Shown piece by piece: positions 55,320 through 64,000 of a stretch of 64,000 nucleotides of DNA. Source of the DNA: Parelaphostrongylus tenuis (lineage: Eukaryota > Nematoda > Chromadorea > Rhabditida > Metastrongylidae); NCBI GenBank assembly GCA_019055375.1, contig JAHQIW010005077.1:41009-105008 (forward strand), read 5' to 3'. A program made the translations under genes and the position numbers. The notes under the pieces are model-generated. The model worked only from the letters and a program-made list of their open reading frames with translations. It had not been told where the DNA came from and did not search any database. Every line of letters starts with the position of its first letter. Within the stretch, counting starts at the first letter, position 1.

Positions 55320-57095
55320 TCGCCTGCCCACCCTTCGCCCCTTTGTTCGTCGAGTGATTTGAGCGGTCACCAGCAAAACTTCCATTTTTCTCTATCGCGT
55401 GCAAAGTAGCCCAATGTGTCATCCTAGCCATAAGCATTCGCTAAGCATCATGTCTATCTTCTAGACGCTTCGTAAAAAAAATTGGACTATCCAGTCGGTG
55501 ATTCTTCTGTGGTGCCTCGACATCCCGAAAAATCAAGTCGGTGACGGCTCTTGTTCATCTGTTGTTGTTAATTACGTGTCCATCCCACCTCATTTTCGAC
55601 AACCTGTAGTGTAGAACGCCATTTGTAATCTTCAATAGTTGACCTAGATCCGAATTTCAGATCGTTTCTCTTATCTGCAATATATGGGATGCTACTAGCA
55701 TTGCCCTTACGACTGCGCGTTCCATGAAATCAAGTGACCTTTCATCCTGCATACGTAGCGACCAGGGTTTACTGCATATGTTAGGACGGTGATAAACGTT
55801 GAGTAGAAAACGCAGGCAAGAAATCGGATGCTCTTCGTCTTCTTCACTAAGTCCTCGACGCTCTTGAAATTCCCGCCGCTCGGTTCCTTTTGCTCAATCG
55901 TGGCTAGGTGATTCATCATGTTGACTTGACAACCTAGAAAAACGTACCTGAAGCATTGGAATATGTTCGTTTCTTTATGCGTGAATGTGGCGTTCAAAAC
56001 CCATCCGTTCCTCATGAATATCGTTTTCGTTAGATTGAGTCGGAGACCGATCCTTCCACGAGCGATGTCAAAATCGTTTAACATCTCTACCTGTTTGGTG
56101 CTTGATGTTAGGGCAATATGCACTGAAGAGAAGATAGTTTGATTGTCAACTTTCAATTTTTTTACTCACATATCGTCCCATTATAATGTTTCGATAACGC
56201 TTTCAAGCGTGGAAATAAATAATTTTGGCAAGGTTACATCGCCTTGTCGGGTCTCTCTTCGTACGTCGACAGTAATATAGTCATGTAATGGCGATAAATT
56301 GATTGTAAAATCCCTTTAGCTCGCGAGGGATTACTATGTACTGCGTAGCGACGCGCTGGCTATCCAGAGCCTTTGTAACCGCTTCTGTTTTTAGTAGATC
56401 AAAAGTGAGTGAAAGCGGTGGTTGGTACTCTTGTGAAGTATAAGTGAGTCTTGTTATTGCGTGGATGTGATCTATGATACTAAATTCTTCTCGAAACCTT
56501 GCTTGTTCGAATAGTTGTCCGTCGTCTAGTGTTTGGTCAATTCTATTTAAGATGACTCGAGTGAAGAAATAGACTGTGGACAGCAAATTGATTGGGGAAT
56601 GACTGCCCTGTCCCGGTCTCTCAAATAACAACACGGTCTTGCTGTTTCTCTATTGACTGCGAACTTTACATTCTGAAAGGTATTATAGGTAACTAGCGAA
56701 GAGCCGAGCCAGAGTGTTGATGAGAACTGGCACAAAGTTCTCTAGGTGCTCTAGTACTATCCTCTCTGGGCCATTTCTATTCTTTAGCGACAATATAGCG
56801 TGTTGTATTTTGGAAGTAGGAATCAGTGAAACATGAATTTCATTCCCTTTCAGTTCATATGACGGTAAGAGAAGAAGGCAATTCAAGAAATTTAAGTAAT
56901 AATCGTGGCTGACTTTCTTCATTGCCCTTCTGAATGCTGTAAGTGCCCCGCCAGGGCGTCGGAGTGCAATCATCTCGGTCTTGTAATTGGCCATGCTTCT
57001 GTGGGCTTTGGGAAAGGTTTTCTCGGCTTCTACAGCTTCCGCCATAATTGCTGCTCGTCTCTTTGAGTTCCATTATCACTTCTCTGCAGTGCATC
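55320..57095 (-). mobile_element. RTE retrotransposon, decayed reverse-transcriptase region
   Basis: Read on - from 57095 down: AEAVEAEKTFPKAHRSMANY, RRPGGALTAF, LSLKNRNGPERIVLEHLENF, VPVLINTLARLF, then FTRVILNRIDQTLDDGQLFE, FSIIDHIHAITRL and PPLSLTFDL (RT fingers/palm), then IGLRLNLTKTIFMRNGWV, NMMNHLA, SVEDLVKKTKSIR, ITVLTYA, and the C-terminal tail NRWTRAVTDLIFRDVE to MTHWATL (about 55430). The order is that of an RTE polyprotein. The (Y/F)ADD block expected just before IGLRLN is lost. Several shifts and stops. No endonuclease part follows beyond 57095. Confidence 0.8.
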
Positions 57096-57099
57096 GAAA

Positions 57100-57868
57100 G
57101 TTAGACGTGAGATTCGGTTGCATTCAGCTCGTACGATTCCACGTTGACCTATCAGCTCGGCAATGTGTAGAGATTTTTACCTTTTCATCATTCAATTCTG
57201 CAGTATGCTATCGTAAAGGAACTTTCTTGACGCTTTGTTTGCACAAGAATGCGAAAACGGTATGAACTCTACCTTAGGCTTCTGTTGTGGCAAAAAATTG
57301 CAATTCTAGCTTTTCCAAACTTATAGAAACTTTCTTTGAGAGCTGTACTGCGCTTGGGATAAGAAGAATGGAACGACAGTGACGATAACAAATCTCCAAG
57401 TTCCAATGACATGAGTCTGGTAAGAAATATACACTGCAATAGTTCATTTTTCGTCACTTTGATTTTTAGACATACGACTGCGAACTAGAGAGATTTGCTT
57501 TGAACATTTCCCAGCTGCGCCAGATTCAAATCAGACCTCATTTCTTTAATCTCGGCAGCATCAATCAAGCTTTTTCTTTATCGAGCACACTTCTGCACTC
57601 ATAGGAGTCGATTTCACTAGCGAAAAAGTACAGAATTCTTTGAAAAATCTCGATGTGAGTGTTCTGGTATGCTGCGTTTGTGAAATGCAAAGTTCACAAC
57701 CGAAACAGATAGGGAAAAAGGTGGAACTACGAGCATTCATCAGTATCCTTTCATATTTTCTCTTATTAGATTCTTGATGCCTATCACGTTTGAACACATG
57801 AAGACAAATAATGACTGACTAATTGAACTTAGTACGAACGCCATAGATATGTCACTTCTTATTATCTT
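57100..57868. other. Intergenic upstream of the CAP pseudogene
   Basis: The 5' exons of the CAP copy at 57872 would be expected here (compare exon A at 62188-62355) but I cannot find them. Frames at 57269-57797 on - lack support. Confidence 0.35.
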
Positions 57869-57871
57869 CAG

Positions 57872-58410
57872 ATAATTGCCACATGATGGAACACCTCAAC
57901 GAAATCACCTCCTCTTGAAAATTTTGAGCCGATAAAAAAGAACAGACAAGTGATCCCATTTCTTCGAGTTGGTTGTGATGTAACATTAACAAATTTCATG
58001 CAGTAGCATATGGAAGAGCTTCTATGAGTACGTTCAGTTGCAGGCTGATTAGTGCATAGCTTTCACACCAGATTCCAAAGACCAAAACTGTTGATTAATG
58101 TAAAAAATGATAATGCTGAGAGCATATTTTGAAAGAATTTCATAGATGGCAAACGCTTACGCGCCAAAAGTCCGATGCGCATACAGCATATGCAGATCTT
58201 CCATTTCTTCTAATTCAGATCTTTTCGCGATATCTGTTTGCCGATATGGGGAACAGTAAGCCACTCAACAACATGCATTTTTTTTACTCACGTAATCTTT
58301 AGAACTTTAGGCTTATCAGTGAAAGCAAACCACTCTACATGGGTGCAAAACCATGTTACACGTGCCCTGGCAGCTGCTTTGGATTGGACCAACTTAATGT
58401 AAAAGCCTGA
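57872..58410 (+). pseudogene. CAP-domain (SCP/TAPS, ASP-like) gene, 3' exons with nonsense codon
   Basis: Three exons: 57872-57967 (96 nt), 58146-58255, 58311-58410, joined in phase. Exon one reads, after an in-frame TGA at 57884, WNTSTKSPPLENF and then QVIPFLR. Exon two reads MANAYAPKVRCAYSICRSS then SVCRYGE. Exon three reads KPLYMGAKPCYTCPGSCFG and ends LNVKA. They follow the CAP-family C-terminal half: WW-NTS, the MA(N)-x-x-x-x-GCA-x-x-x-C strand (here RCA), VC(Q)YGE, then Gx(K)PCxxC. The TGA replaces the first Trp of the WW pair seen in the sister copy (EWWNTS). 5' exons are not found. Hookworm CAP proteins are secreted. Here a recent pseudogene is most likely. Confidence 0.72.
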
Positions 58411-58597
58411 GTCTGTGCTTGTCTACAGATGGAGAAGTCTCCAATCCACCCTTTTAGGCTCTAAAACATGCATATGTCGCTGTATCCGGTTTTAGGATCA
58501 CACTTAAAAGTCGAGACATACCTGTGCGTTTTTCAAAATAGAGTATTGAAATAGTGAAAACATTTTTTGTTTTATCATACAAATACGATACAAAAGG

Positions 58598-58845
58598 TTG
58601 CTGGTTCGATCTCGTGCTCATGGTTGACCAAGCCATCCATCTTTCCGGGGTCGCTAAATTGGCACCGGACTGGTTGCAGACTTGTCTCGAAGGATAGGCA
58701 GCGCTGACTCGATACAGCGGGAAGCCACTGCAAGTCATTGTAAAGACCAGGCATGCATCCAATCGCTTCAAATAAAGTTGAAAATTATGACGAATGTATG
58801 GCGCAGATTTCAGGATCTTTCAACGCCAAGAGCTATACTTTTTTG
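58598..58845 (+). mobile_element. tRNA-derived SINE, family A, 5'-truncated
   Basis: Begins inside the head at the B box (ctggttcgatctcgtgctca), then ccatccatctttccggggtc, ggataggcagcgctgactcg, tgtaaagaccaggcatgcat, ending caacgccaagagctata. The A box is missing, so it cannot be transcribed from its own promoter. The frames here on both strands are repeat translation. Confidence 0.75.
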
Positions 58846-58849
58846 CTTT

Positions 58850-59175
58850 TGTTACAAACCGAATGTTGGGCAAGGAAGGTCACCGAATAAAGTTTGAGTT
58901 CGAGCCACAGATTTTTTGGCGATGTTACAAGCATGTTTATGAAAAGTCTCTTTGAATAAGACACAACCTGTCCGCCGAGTGCAAAAATCTGTCCTTTTTG
59001 GCCGTTACATCGCACTAAGAAGTCTGCTTCAATAATCAAATGCATCATTGGAATTCCTGGAATTTGATCTATCTATCATTTAACAAGGATCCAAAGAAAT
59101 GTTTTTGTGCAGAATGGAATGTTGAATGAGCAACAAAATTTCATTTTTGCTGTTTCAGCATGATAATGAGGCGAT
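58850..59175. other. Intergenic, nothing recognised
   Basis: A minus frame of 71 codons (58833-59048) has no known motif or splice context. Confidence 0.35.
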
Positions 59176-59179
59176 AATG

Positions 59180-59900
59180 AAAATAAGATAAACCACTTAA
59201 TCTTTTCCATTTAGCTGTCGAATGATTATTTAAACATCAATAACGACAGTTAATGCGTTTTTTCGGAGGGTCGAAACACTGAGCGGGTAATGGAAATAAT
59301 CAAGTTGTGCGATACTCAATCTTCTTTTAGGTGTTACAGCGCAGCGCAAAATCTATCTCAATACCGAATATTTTATTGGAATTCTCAAGATTTCGTATAT
59401 CGATTGGACTCAGAATTCTTTTGAAAAGGCTTTGGTCAGAGAGAAATGTTTAAATGATAAACATAATTTTATTGTTCCTTTTTTGGCGCAATAATGAAGC
59501 CTTTTAAAAAATGTAATATATTATTGAATATGATTTAAGCTATCGAATGACTACTAAAACATTGAAAACCTCAGAGAAAAAACATTGTTTTCAAGCGATC
59601 AAGACAGGGAACGGATATCGGTAAAGTATCAATATTTATCATTGAATTTAGGACTTCCTTCGCTTTGGAAAAAAGTCCAGATAGAACTTATGACTCAGAT
59701 AGCACAATATTTCCTCCACACGTTCTTTTTCATGCTCCTACGAAGTAATAGTGAGAGCGCGAGACTGGTGTAGAAGACGATTTGCTCTTGAATGCTGTGC
59801 TATAAAAAGTCTCTTCCAGAAAATAAGCAAGTCGCGGAGCAGCCCGAAATTTGAAGTTTCGAATGATAATTAAAAACGCATTGGAGAATCTCTGTTCACA
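59180..59900. repeat. Array of family R units
   Basis: agctgtcgaatgattatttaa (59213), gtgttacagcgcagcgcaaaa (59330), taagctatcgaatgactacta (59537), ctccacacgttctttttcatgctcc (59714), tgtgctataaaaagtctcttcc (59796), agtttcgaatgataattaaaa (59855). The last part runs in the same order as 26080-26290 and 14470-14640. Confidence 0.55.
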
Positions 59901-59904
59901 ACAT

Positions 59905-61005
59905 GGGTCGCTTACTCATTTGCTGTCTTCTGACAGAAAAATCACCTAAACTTACTTGGCAGTCCGCCAAAGATTTGGATCGCTTTGAGCGAGGATTGAT
60001 CAATGTCATTTATATTTTTGTGATTATCCATACCGCAGGAAATAGTGTTAACTGAGCTATAGGAAACTACGATGGCGTACAGAGAAAGAAGATTTTTCTT
60101 CAGCATCCGGAATCTCAGTTAACCGCACTTGGAACCAACGTGTGAAGAAGCTCGAAAAAGCCGCAGTTGCTTTGAAGAGAGCGATATATTTTGAACGAAT
60201 AAAGTGCTTTTGATGGAATTATTCGATACTTAAATGGCTAACAGAACCAATGCAAAAGAATTACAAGAGAAAGATTGCTAAACGAAAGGATCCTGTGGAA
60301 GCGGTCATTTTTCAAGCATAAAACTCTATTGACTCTGCTTCAGCTTATGAAAAAGAAAACCGGATCGCAATTTCACCACTTTCAGTGATATAATTCAAGA
60401 AACTTCTAAGTTTGGCATCATTGAAATTATAGGCAATGAATTTGAGCTGCCTAAGGTGACCGTAGATCTGGAGTGGGCGTGTTGCTGCCGATGTCATGAA
60501 AACCTTTTTTTTTAAGAATATCGCGGTCTTGGTGTCTTACCATTAAGTAGAAACCTTGCATTCTTGCAGTAAACGGGAAGAGATTGGGCTTATGTGATGA
60601 CAAGATTTAGAGAAGATCTCTCAAGATGTTAAGGTCCTATTTTTTCTAAACTTGTTGTCGTTCGTTCTTTCACCGAGAAAATAAAATGTTGGATTCCGTA
60701 AGGGAGAATCGACAAGACGAGCAATCCACAATGGCGCGATTATCTTTATTCCGTGCATTATCTTACTGATGAGACAACTTAAGTGTTTCTAAGAGCACAC
60801 GTCTCTAAACAACTTTGACATTCTTAGTTTTCAGAGCACTATCAAGGTGATATCAAATACTTTATTCGTAGCTCCTGTCGAAATTGTCAACAACGGTGCA
60901 TTTTTAGATAGACTCCGATTTGTGGTGGCATCTTGCGTTTTGTACACTTGACGACTTTTTCCTTCTTTCCGGAAACGGAGCTTCAATTTTTGAACAATAA
61001 CTATA
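59905..61005. other. Intergenic, possible transposon remains
   Basis: The + strand has fragments reading QHPESQLTALGTNV and similar between stops. I could not assign them to any transposase and claim nothing more. Confidence 0.3.
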
Positions 61006-61014
61006 TTGCAGATA

Positions 61015-61385
61015 ATCATTTTTTTGAGGCACGCATGTGGTCTGTTATATAGGGCTGACTTATGGAGCCCGATACACGTGTTTCTACCTTGACAGTCTCA
61101 TCAGTCTGGCGGTACCCCTTCTTCTTTTTTCAATGCTCTCAGGACGCTCAGTCTTCTATACTAAGAGTAGGCAATGGCGAACATTTTGCACTGTATGTCA
61201 AGCAAAATTATCACTGAACAGAGAGTGCCCCGAGAGAATTGGCAAAAGGAGAAAGAGTACTGCCCGACTAATAAGACTGTCAAAGTCGAAACACGTGTAT
61301 TGGGCTGTATAAGTCAGTCCTATATAACAGACCACAAGCGTGACTAAAAAAAAAATTATTATCTGGCATATTAAAATTTGAGATT
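61015..61385. repeat. F2 fold-back element
   Basis: Left arm from ttgaggcacgcatgtggtct and gggctgacttatggagcccgatacacgtgtt. Right arm inverted: gtcaaagtcgaaacacgtgtattgggctgtataag...accacaagcgtgact. Central part gcactgtatgtcaagcaaaa. The + frame of 91 codons at 61037-61312 spans both arms. Downstream of the CAP gene 3' end. Confidence 0.75.
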
Positions 61386-61590
61386 GGTCCTATAATTTGG
61401 AAAATGCACAAATGCGATATGAGCATTTGAGAAGTGGAAATAGCTAATTGTACAAGTATGAGGAGATAACACACTTGATATGCAGATATTTTTATTAAAT
61501 AATTATCTATTTTTAAATTGATGATGCCTTGTTAGAAAGAGTGCCGACGATACAACTGATACTGCATGCTTCGCATGGTGACCTTTCCAT

Positions 61591-62355
61591 TTAGTTTGAA
61601 GTGCTCATTTTGATATGCCTGAAATTGCATGAAAATCAGGCAGTGTTTGAAAAAACCTCTACTATTTGATGACTTACGGTTCCCCATACTGGCAGACAAA
61701 TGACACAAAGGCTGAAGAATTGGATGTATTGAAAAAATCGCTAGAATTGCATATGCTGTATGCGCATCCAAATTCCTTCGTACTAGTATTTGCCATCTAT
61801 AAACCACTTTTGACATGTCACCTTAGTGTTTTTTATCTACTCTATAAAAGGGTAAAGAAAATTGAATCTGATCTCCGCCTGTCATCATACAAACAAGTAA
61901 GGTATTACTGTATTTAAGCATGGCTCGAACAAATGTCATGCGGGCTCGAAGTTCTTGCAAAGAATTATCATATTAACTAACCTGAAGGAATGGAATCATT
62001 GCACTGTTTTCTAACGGTGATGTGAGATTTACGAGAGGATTGTACTCTTTCGATGTGTTCCACCACTCCATCATAAACTGAAGAAGTGCAAATGGGATTG
62101 AGTTCAGCCAGTTTAGCAAATAATCGACAAAACGCTGTATATCAAGAGCTAAGAAGACTAGAAGCTAAAAATCCAAAGCCTTCTCACTTTTATTGTTGCC
62201 ATGTAGTCATCCAAGTCATTAGTGGGGTCGAATTTGCCTCCTCGTAGAAACAAAGTGGCATGATTGCTGCCGATGAAGGCAAAGTCAAGCATGCTTTCAT
62301 TTCGGCACATCTCGGATATGTTGAAGGCAGATTCTTCTAATCTGCAGTCATATTT
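61591..62355 (-). CDS. CAP-domain (SCP/TAPS, Ancylostoma-secreted-protein-like) gene, partial
   Basis: Read on -: exon A 62355-62188 (acceptor ttttgtag, donor gtgaga), exon B 62077-61982 (acceptor cttcttcag, donor gttagt), exon C 61796-61678 (donor gtaagt), exon D 61618-61591. All phases fit. Exon A: KYDCRLEESAFNISEMC, the early CAP helix with its Cys. Exon B: FMMEWWNTSKEY and ENSAMIPFLQ. Exon C: MANTSTKEFGCAYSICNSS, with the GCA-x-x-x-C and VCQYGE strands. Exon D: HIKMSTSN then TAA. Just after this stop the frame continues with a SPCEAC pattern, the Cys pair expected at the CAP domain end (compare KPCYTC at 58.35 kb), so the stop may be premature. An alternative longer exon B (from 62164) is also in frame. 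The signal-peptide exon, upstream of 62355, is not found. CAP proteins are secreted and abundant in parasitic strongylids; no specific function is inferred. Confidence 0.75.
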
Positions 62356-62359
62356 CTAC

Positions 62360-63225
62360 AAAAATAAAAGCACAAAAAATATAAAACGTGCAATTAAAAG
62401 GCGATAAAGTTTGGTTTTGCAATAAAATGTCCTCACTAAAGGACGCATGGCACTGAGGAGAAAGAATTATATGTGTATTAGCTGTCTAGTGGAAGGGCGT
62501 GAGGACCAGAGCGACGCCCAGGAAACGAGATGAGGGGGGGGAGGCTTCAGTGTCTTGTTACTATCAGATATCGGAATTACGGGGCTGTTATGTCTATATA
62601 TGGTGTTGTTTTTGCCTAAGGCATTTGGTTCTCTTTTAAGGTACCGATTTATTTTAGGATTATATTTTACACTTTTTTACATTTAAAAAATTTGATTTCA
62701 TTAACGATTGAATTTTTATATTTTTTTTTTTTATAAAACTATTACGAAGTATCGTTTTCTCTGACTTTCTTCTAACAATCACACACATGAAAGAATATAA
62801 TGTACTTTGGTCTCTATTATACCTATTGTGAAAGCAGAAGCTCCACCACTGGTGTACAACTAGTGGCTATTTTACGCCCAGTAGTTCGTCACGGTGCATT
62901 AACTTACTTAGACAGCACTTTGATAAGAGAGAGATTCTAAAATAAACAATAAATAACGGTAATATACAGTGGAGGGCTGTTTGAAAACAGTTTTTTGCCA
63001 CAGTGTAAGCAGTCAAAGGTAGCGAAGTGGTAATGCTGTCAAGTGTTATAGTGGATATTTTGTACAAAGAATTGGCAGGTGAAGGAATTTTTTTTATTCG
63101 AATTCGTCGTGCACACTAGTAGTTCGAAATCAGTGAAGTTCTACTCAGTAGCCGCTCGACGATCTCAATCTGCTGTCCGAACGGACGACTGGGTTGATAA
63201 CCATACATAATCTGTAACATCGTCC
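62360..63225. other. Upstream of the CAP gene, no exon found
   Basis: The first CAP exon(s) should lie here or beyond the window end. A G-rich run (62533-62541) and poly-T (62720-62733) occur. The minus frame at 62867-63067 has no supporting motif. Confidence 0.35.
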
Positions 63226-63229
63226 TTAT

Positions 63230-63450
63230 CTCCTTTTCCCCCCCATGATCCCCCCCCCCTTCCCCTTCCCCCACTTTTCACCCCCCTCTTCAGCTACCTT
63301 TCCTCCCCTCCCCTTTCCCTCTTCCCCGTTCCTTCTTCTCGGTTTCTTAGTGCGAGTTATGAAAGGCCCCCTATTATGAATATTTGGGTGATCTTAGTCC
63401 CCCCCTATCACGTATACACAGACAGTATCCGTGTGATCAGTCGAAGCGGG
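63230..63450. repeat. C/T-rich low-complexity tract
   Basis: Runs of C and CCCTT/TTCCCC from about 63238 to 63332 with almost no G or A. Such tracts often mark assembly-difficult repeats. The ccccccccct stretch mirrors the poly-G at 2065-2084. Confidence 0.7.
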
Positions 63451-63459
63451 TTCAGTATG

Positions 63460-64000
63460 TACGTGGAGCTAAGGGATGTTTAAATTGCTATGGTGTTAGT
63501 GTGGTGTTAAATAGTCTTGTGAGATGGTATACGATTTATTATGTGTGGTCGTAGTTTGTAAAAAATGTCATATTTAGTTGAAGAGATTATAAGTAATGGT
63601 TTCCAAGTGGTAAATGCAAATTTAAACTGAGTAAGTTATTAGAGGTTTATTCATGGGTGTTGTTTTGTTTTGGTAAAGATATTAGCACTTGGTTATTTAA
63701 CGTCCTTGGTTTTTTTATTAAAATTTGCTATATTTGTTTCGCCTCCAAATGTTTTTTCTTGTGACGGTATTTTGTGCCTAATCTGGTTGGTATGTTTGTT
63801 ATGTCTAAATAGGGTTATTTTGAGGGTTTGTTTTTGTCAGGGTAATGTATTCGTAATGTTGTTTTTGTTTGGTTGTTTTGTATTATTTCATGTATATTGT
63901 AATTTTTTTTTGTATCTATTTATGTGTTTATAATTTTTTAGATGTGTGGTTGTATTGTTTTATTCATTAGTCTTTAAACCTTTAGTAATTTTCTTTTTTT
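63460..64000 (+). other. T/G-rich segment of unlike composition
   Basis: From about 63460 to the window end the + strand is dominated by T and G, with C very rare in places (for example 63840-63940). An open frame at 63670-63933 under the standard code encodes a wholly hydrophobic chain (YLTSLVFLLKFAIFVSPPNV, ILCLIWLVCLLCL, VMLFLFGCFVLF). Nematode mitochondrial coding strands have just this T/G bias and such hydrophobic products, so a nuclear insert of mitochondrial DNA is one explanation. I could not match it to a particular mitochondrial gene. A T-rich satellite is the alternative. Confidence 0.35.

Noticed and set aside
1..64000. CRISPR arrays, bacterial operons, phage or plasmid features
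   Set aside because: Splice sites, SINEs, RTE and mariner elements and nematode-specific receptors mark this as nuclear eukaryotic DNA; no regularly spaced short repeats of the CRISPR type are present.

Overview
The window is eukaryotic and almost certainly from a strongylid, hookworm-like nematode. Four things point there: fragmented serpentine-receptor exons of the nematode-specific srx type with TTTTCAG/TTTGCAG acceptors and GTAAGT/GTGAGT donors; short introns (49 to 110 nt) next to introns of several kb packed with repeats; exons of the CAP (SCP/TAPS, Ancylostoma-secreted-protein-like) family; and a repeat set of RTE-type retrotransposons, mariner relics, tRNA-derived SINEs and long fold-back elements. 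Most open frames in six frames are not genes. The real coding signal is in short spliced exons, which I assembled by splice sites, phase and comparison between copies within the window.

Layout. 1-3.4 kb: RTE 3' end, fold-back elements and a decayed srx relic (1567-1830). 4-4.8 kb: antisense mariner pieces. 6.1-13.1 kb: srx copy A, eight exons on +, complete except for a 1-nt frame problem in exon 1; its introns hold a mariner relic and two SINEs. 13-32 kb: repeats, three candidate small secreted-peptide genes (14.7-15.0 kb on -, 20.3 kb +, 27.9 kb +), and at 29.4-31.5 kb an RTE copy whose 5' part is inverted against its 3' part. 32.2-42.5 kb: srx copy B, the same eight-exon structure with introns up to about 4.3 kb; its exon 5 acceptor looks lost. 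43-57 kb: mariner relics (one a fold-back), degenerate repeat arrays, a TATA-led secreted-peptide candidate at 55.0 kb and a decayed RTE reverse-transcriptase copy (55.3-57.1 kb, -). 57.9-62.4 kb: two CAP-domain loci facing each other tail to tail, each carrying one apparent stop. 63.2-64 kb: C-rich tracts, then a strongly T/G-rich segment unlike the rest.

How the genes relate. The three srx copies form a tandem array on one strand and grade from relic (copy 0) to nearly intact (A, B), the birth-and-death pattern usual for nematode chemoreceptors. The CAP loci and small secreted candidates would be exported products with no visible pathway link to srx. No operon, rRNA gene, intact tRNA gene, CRISPR array or prokaryotic feature was seen. 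Protein family names come from motif recognition, not a database search.
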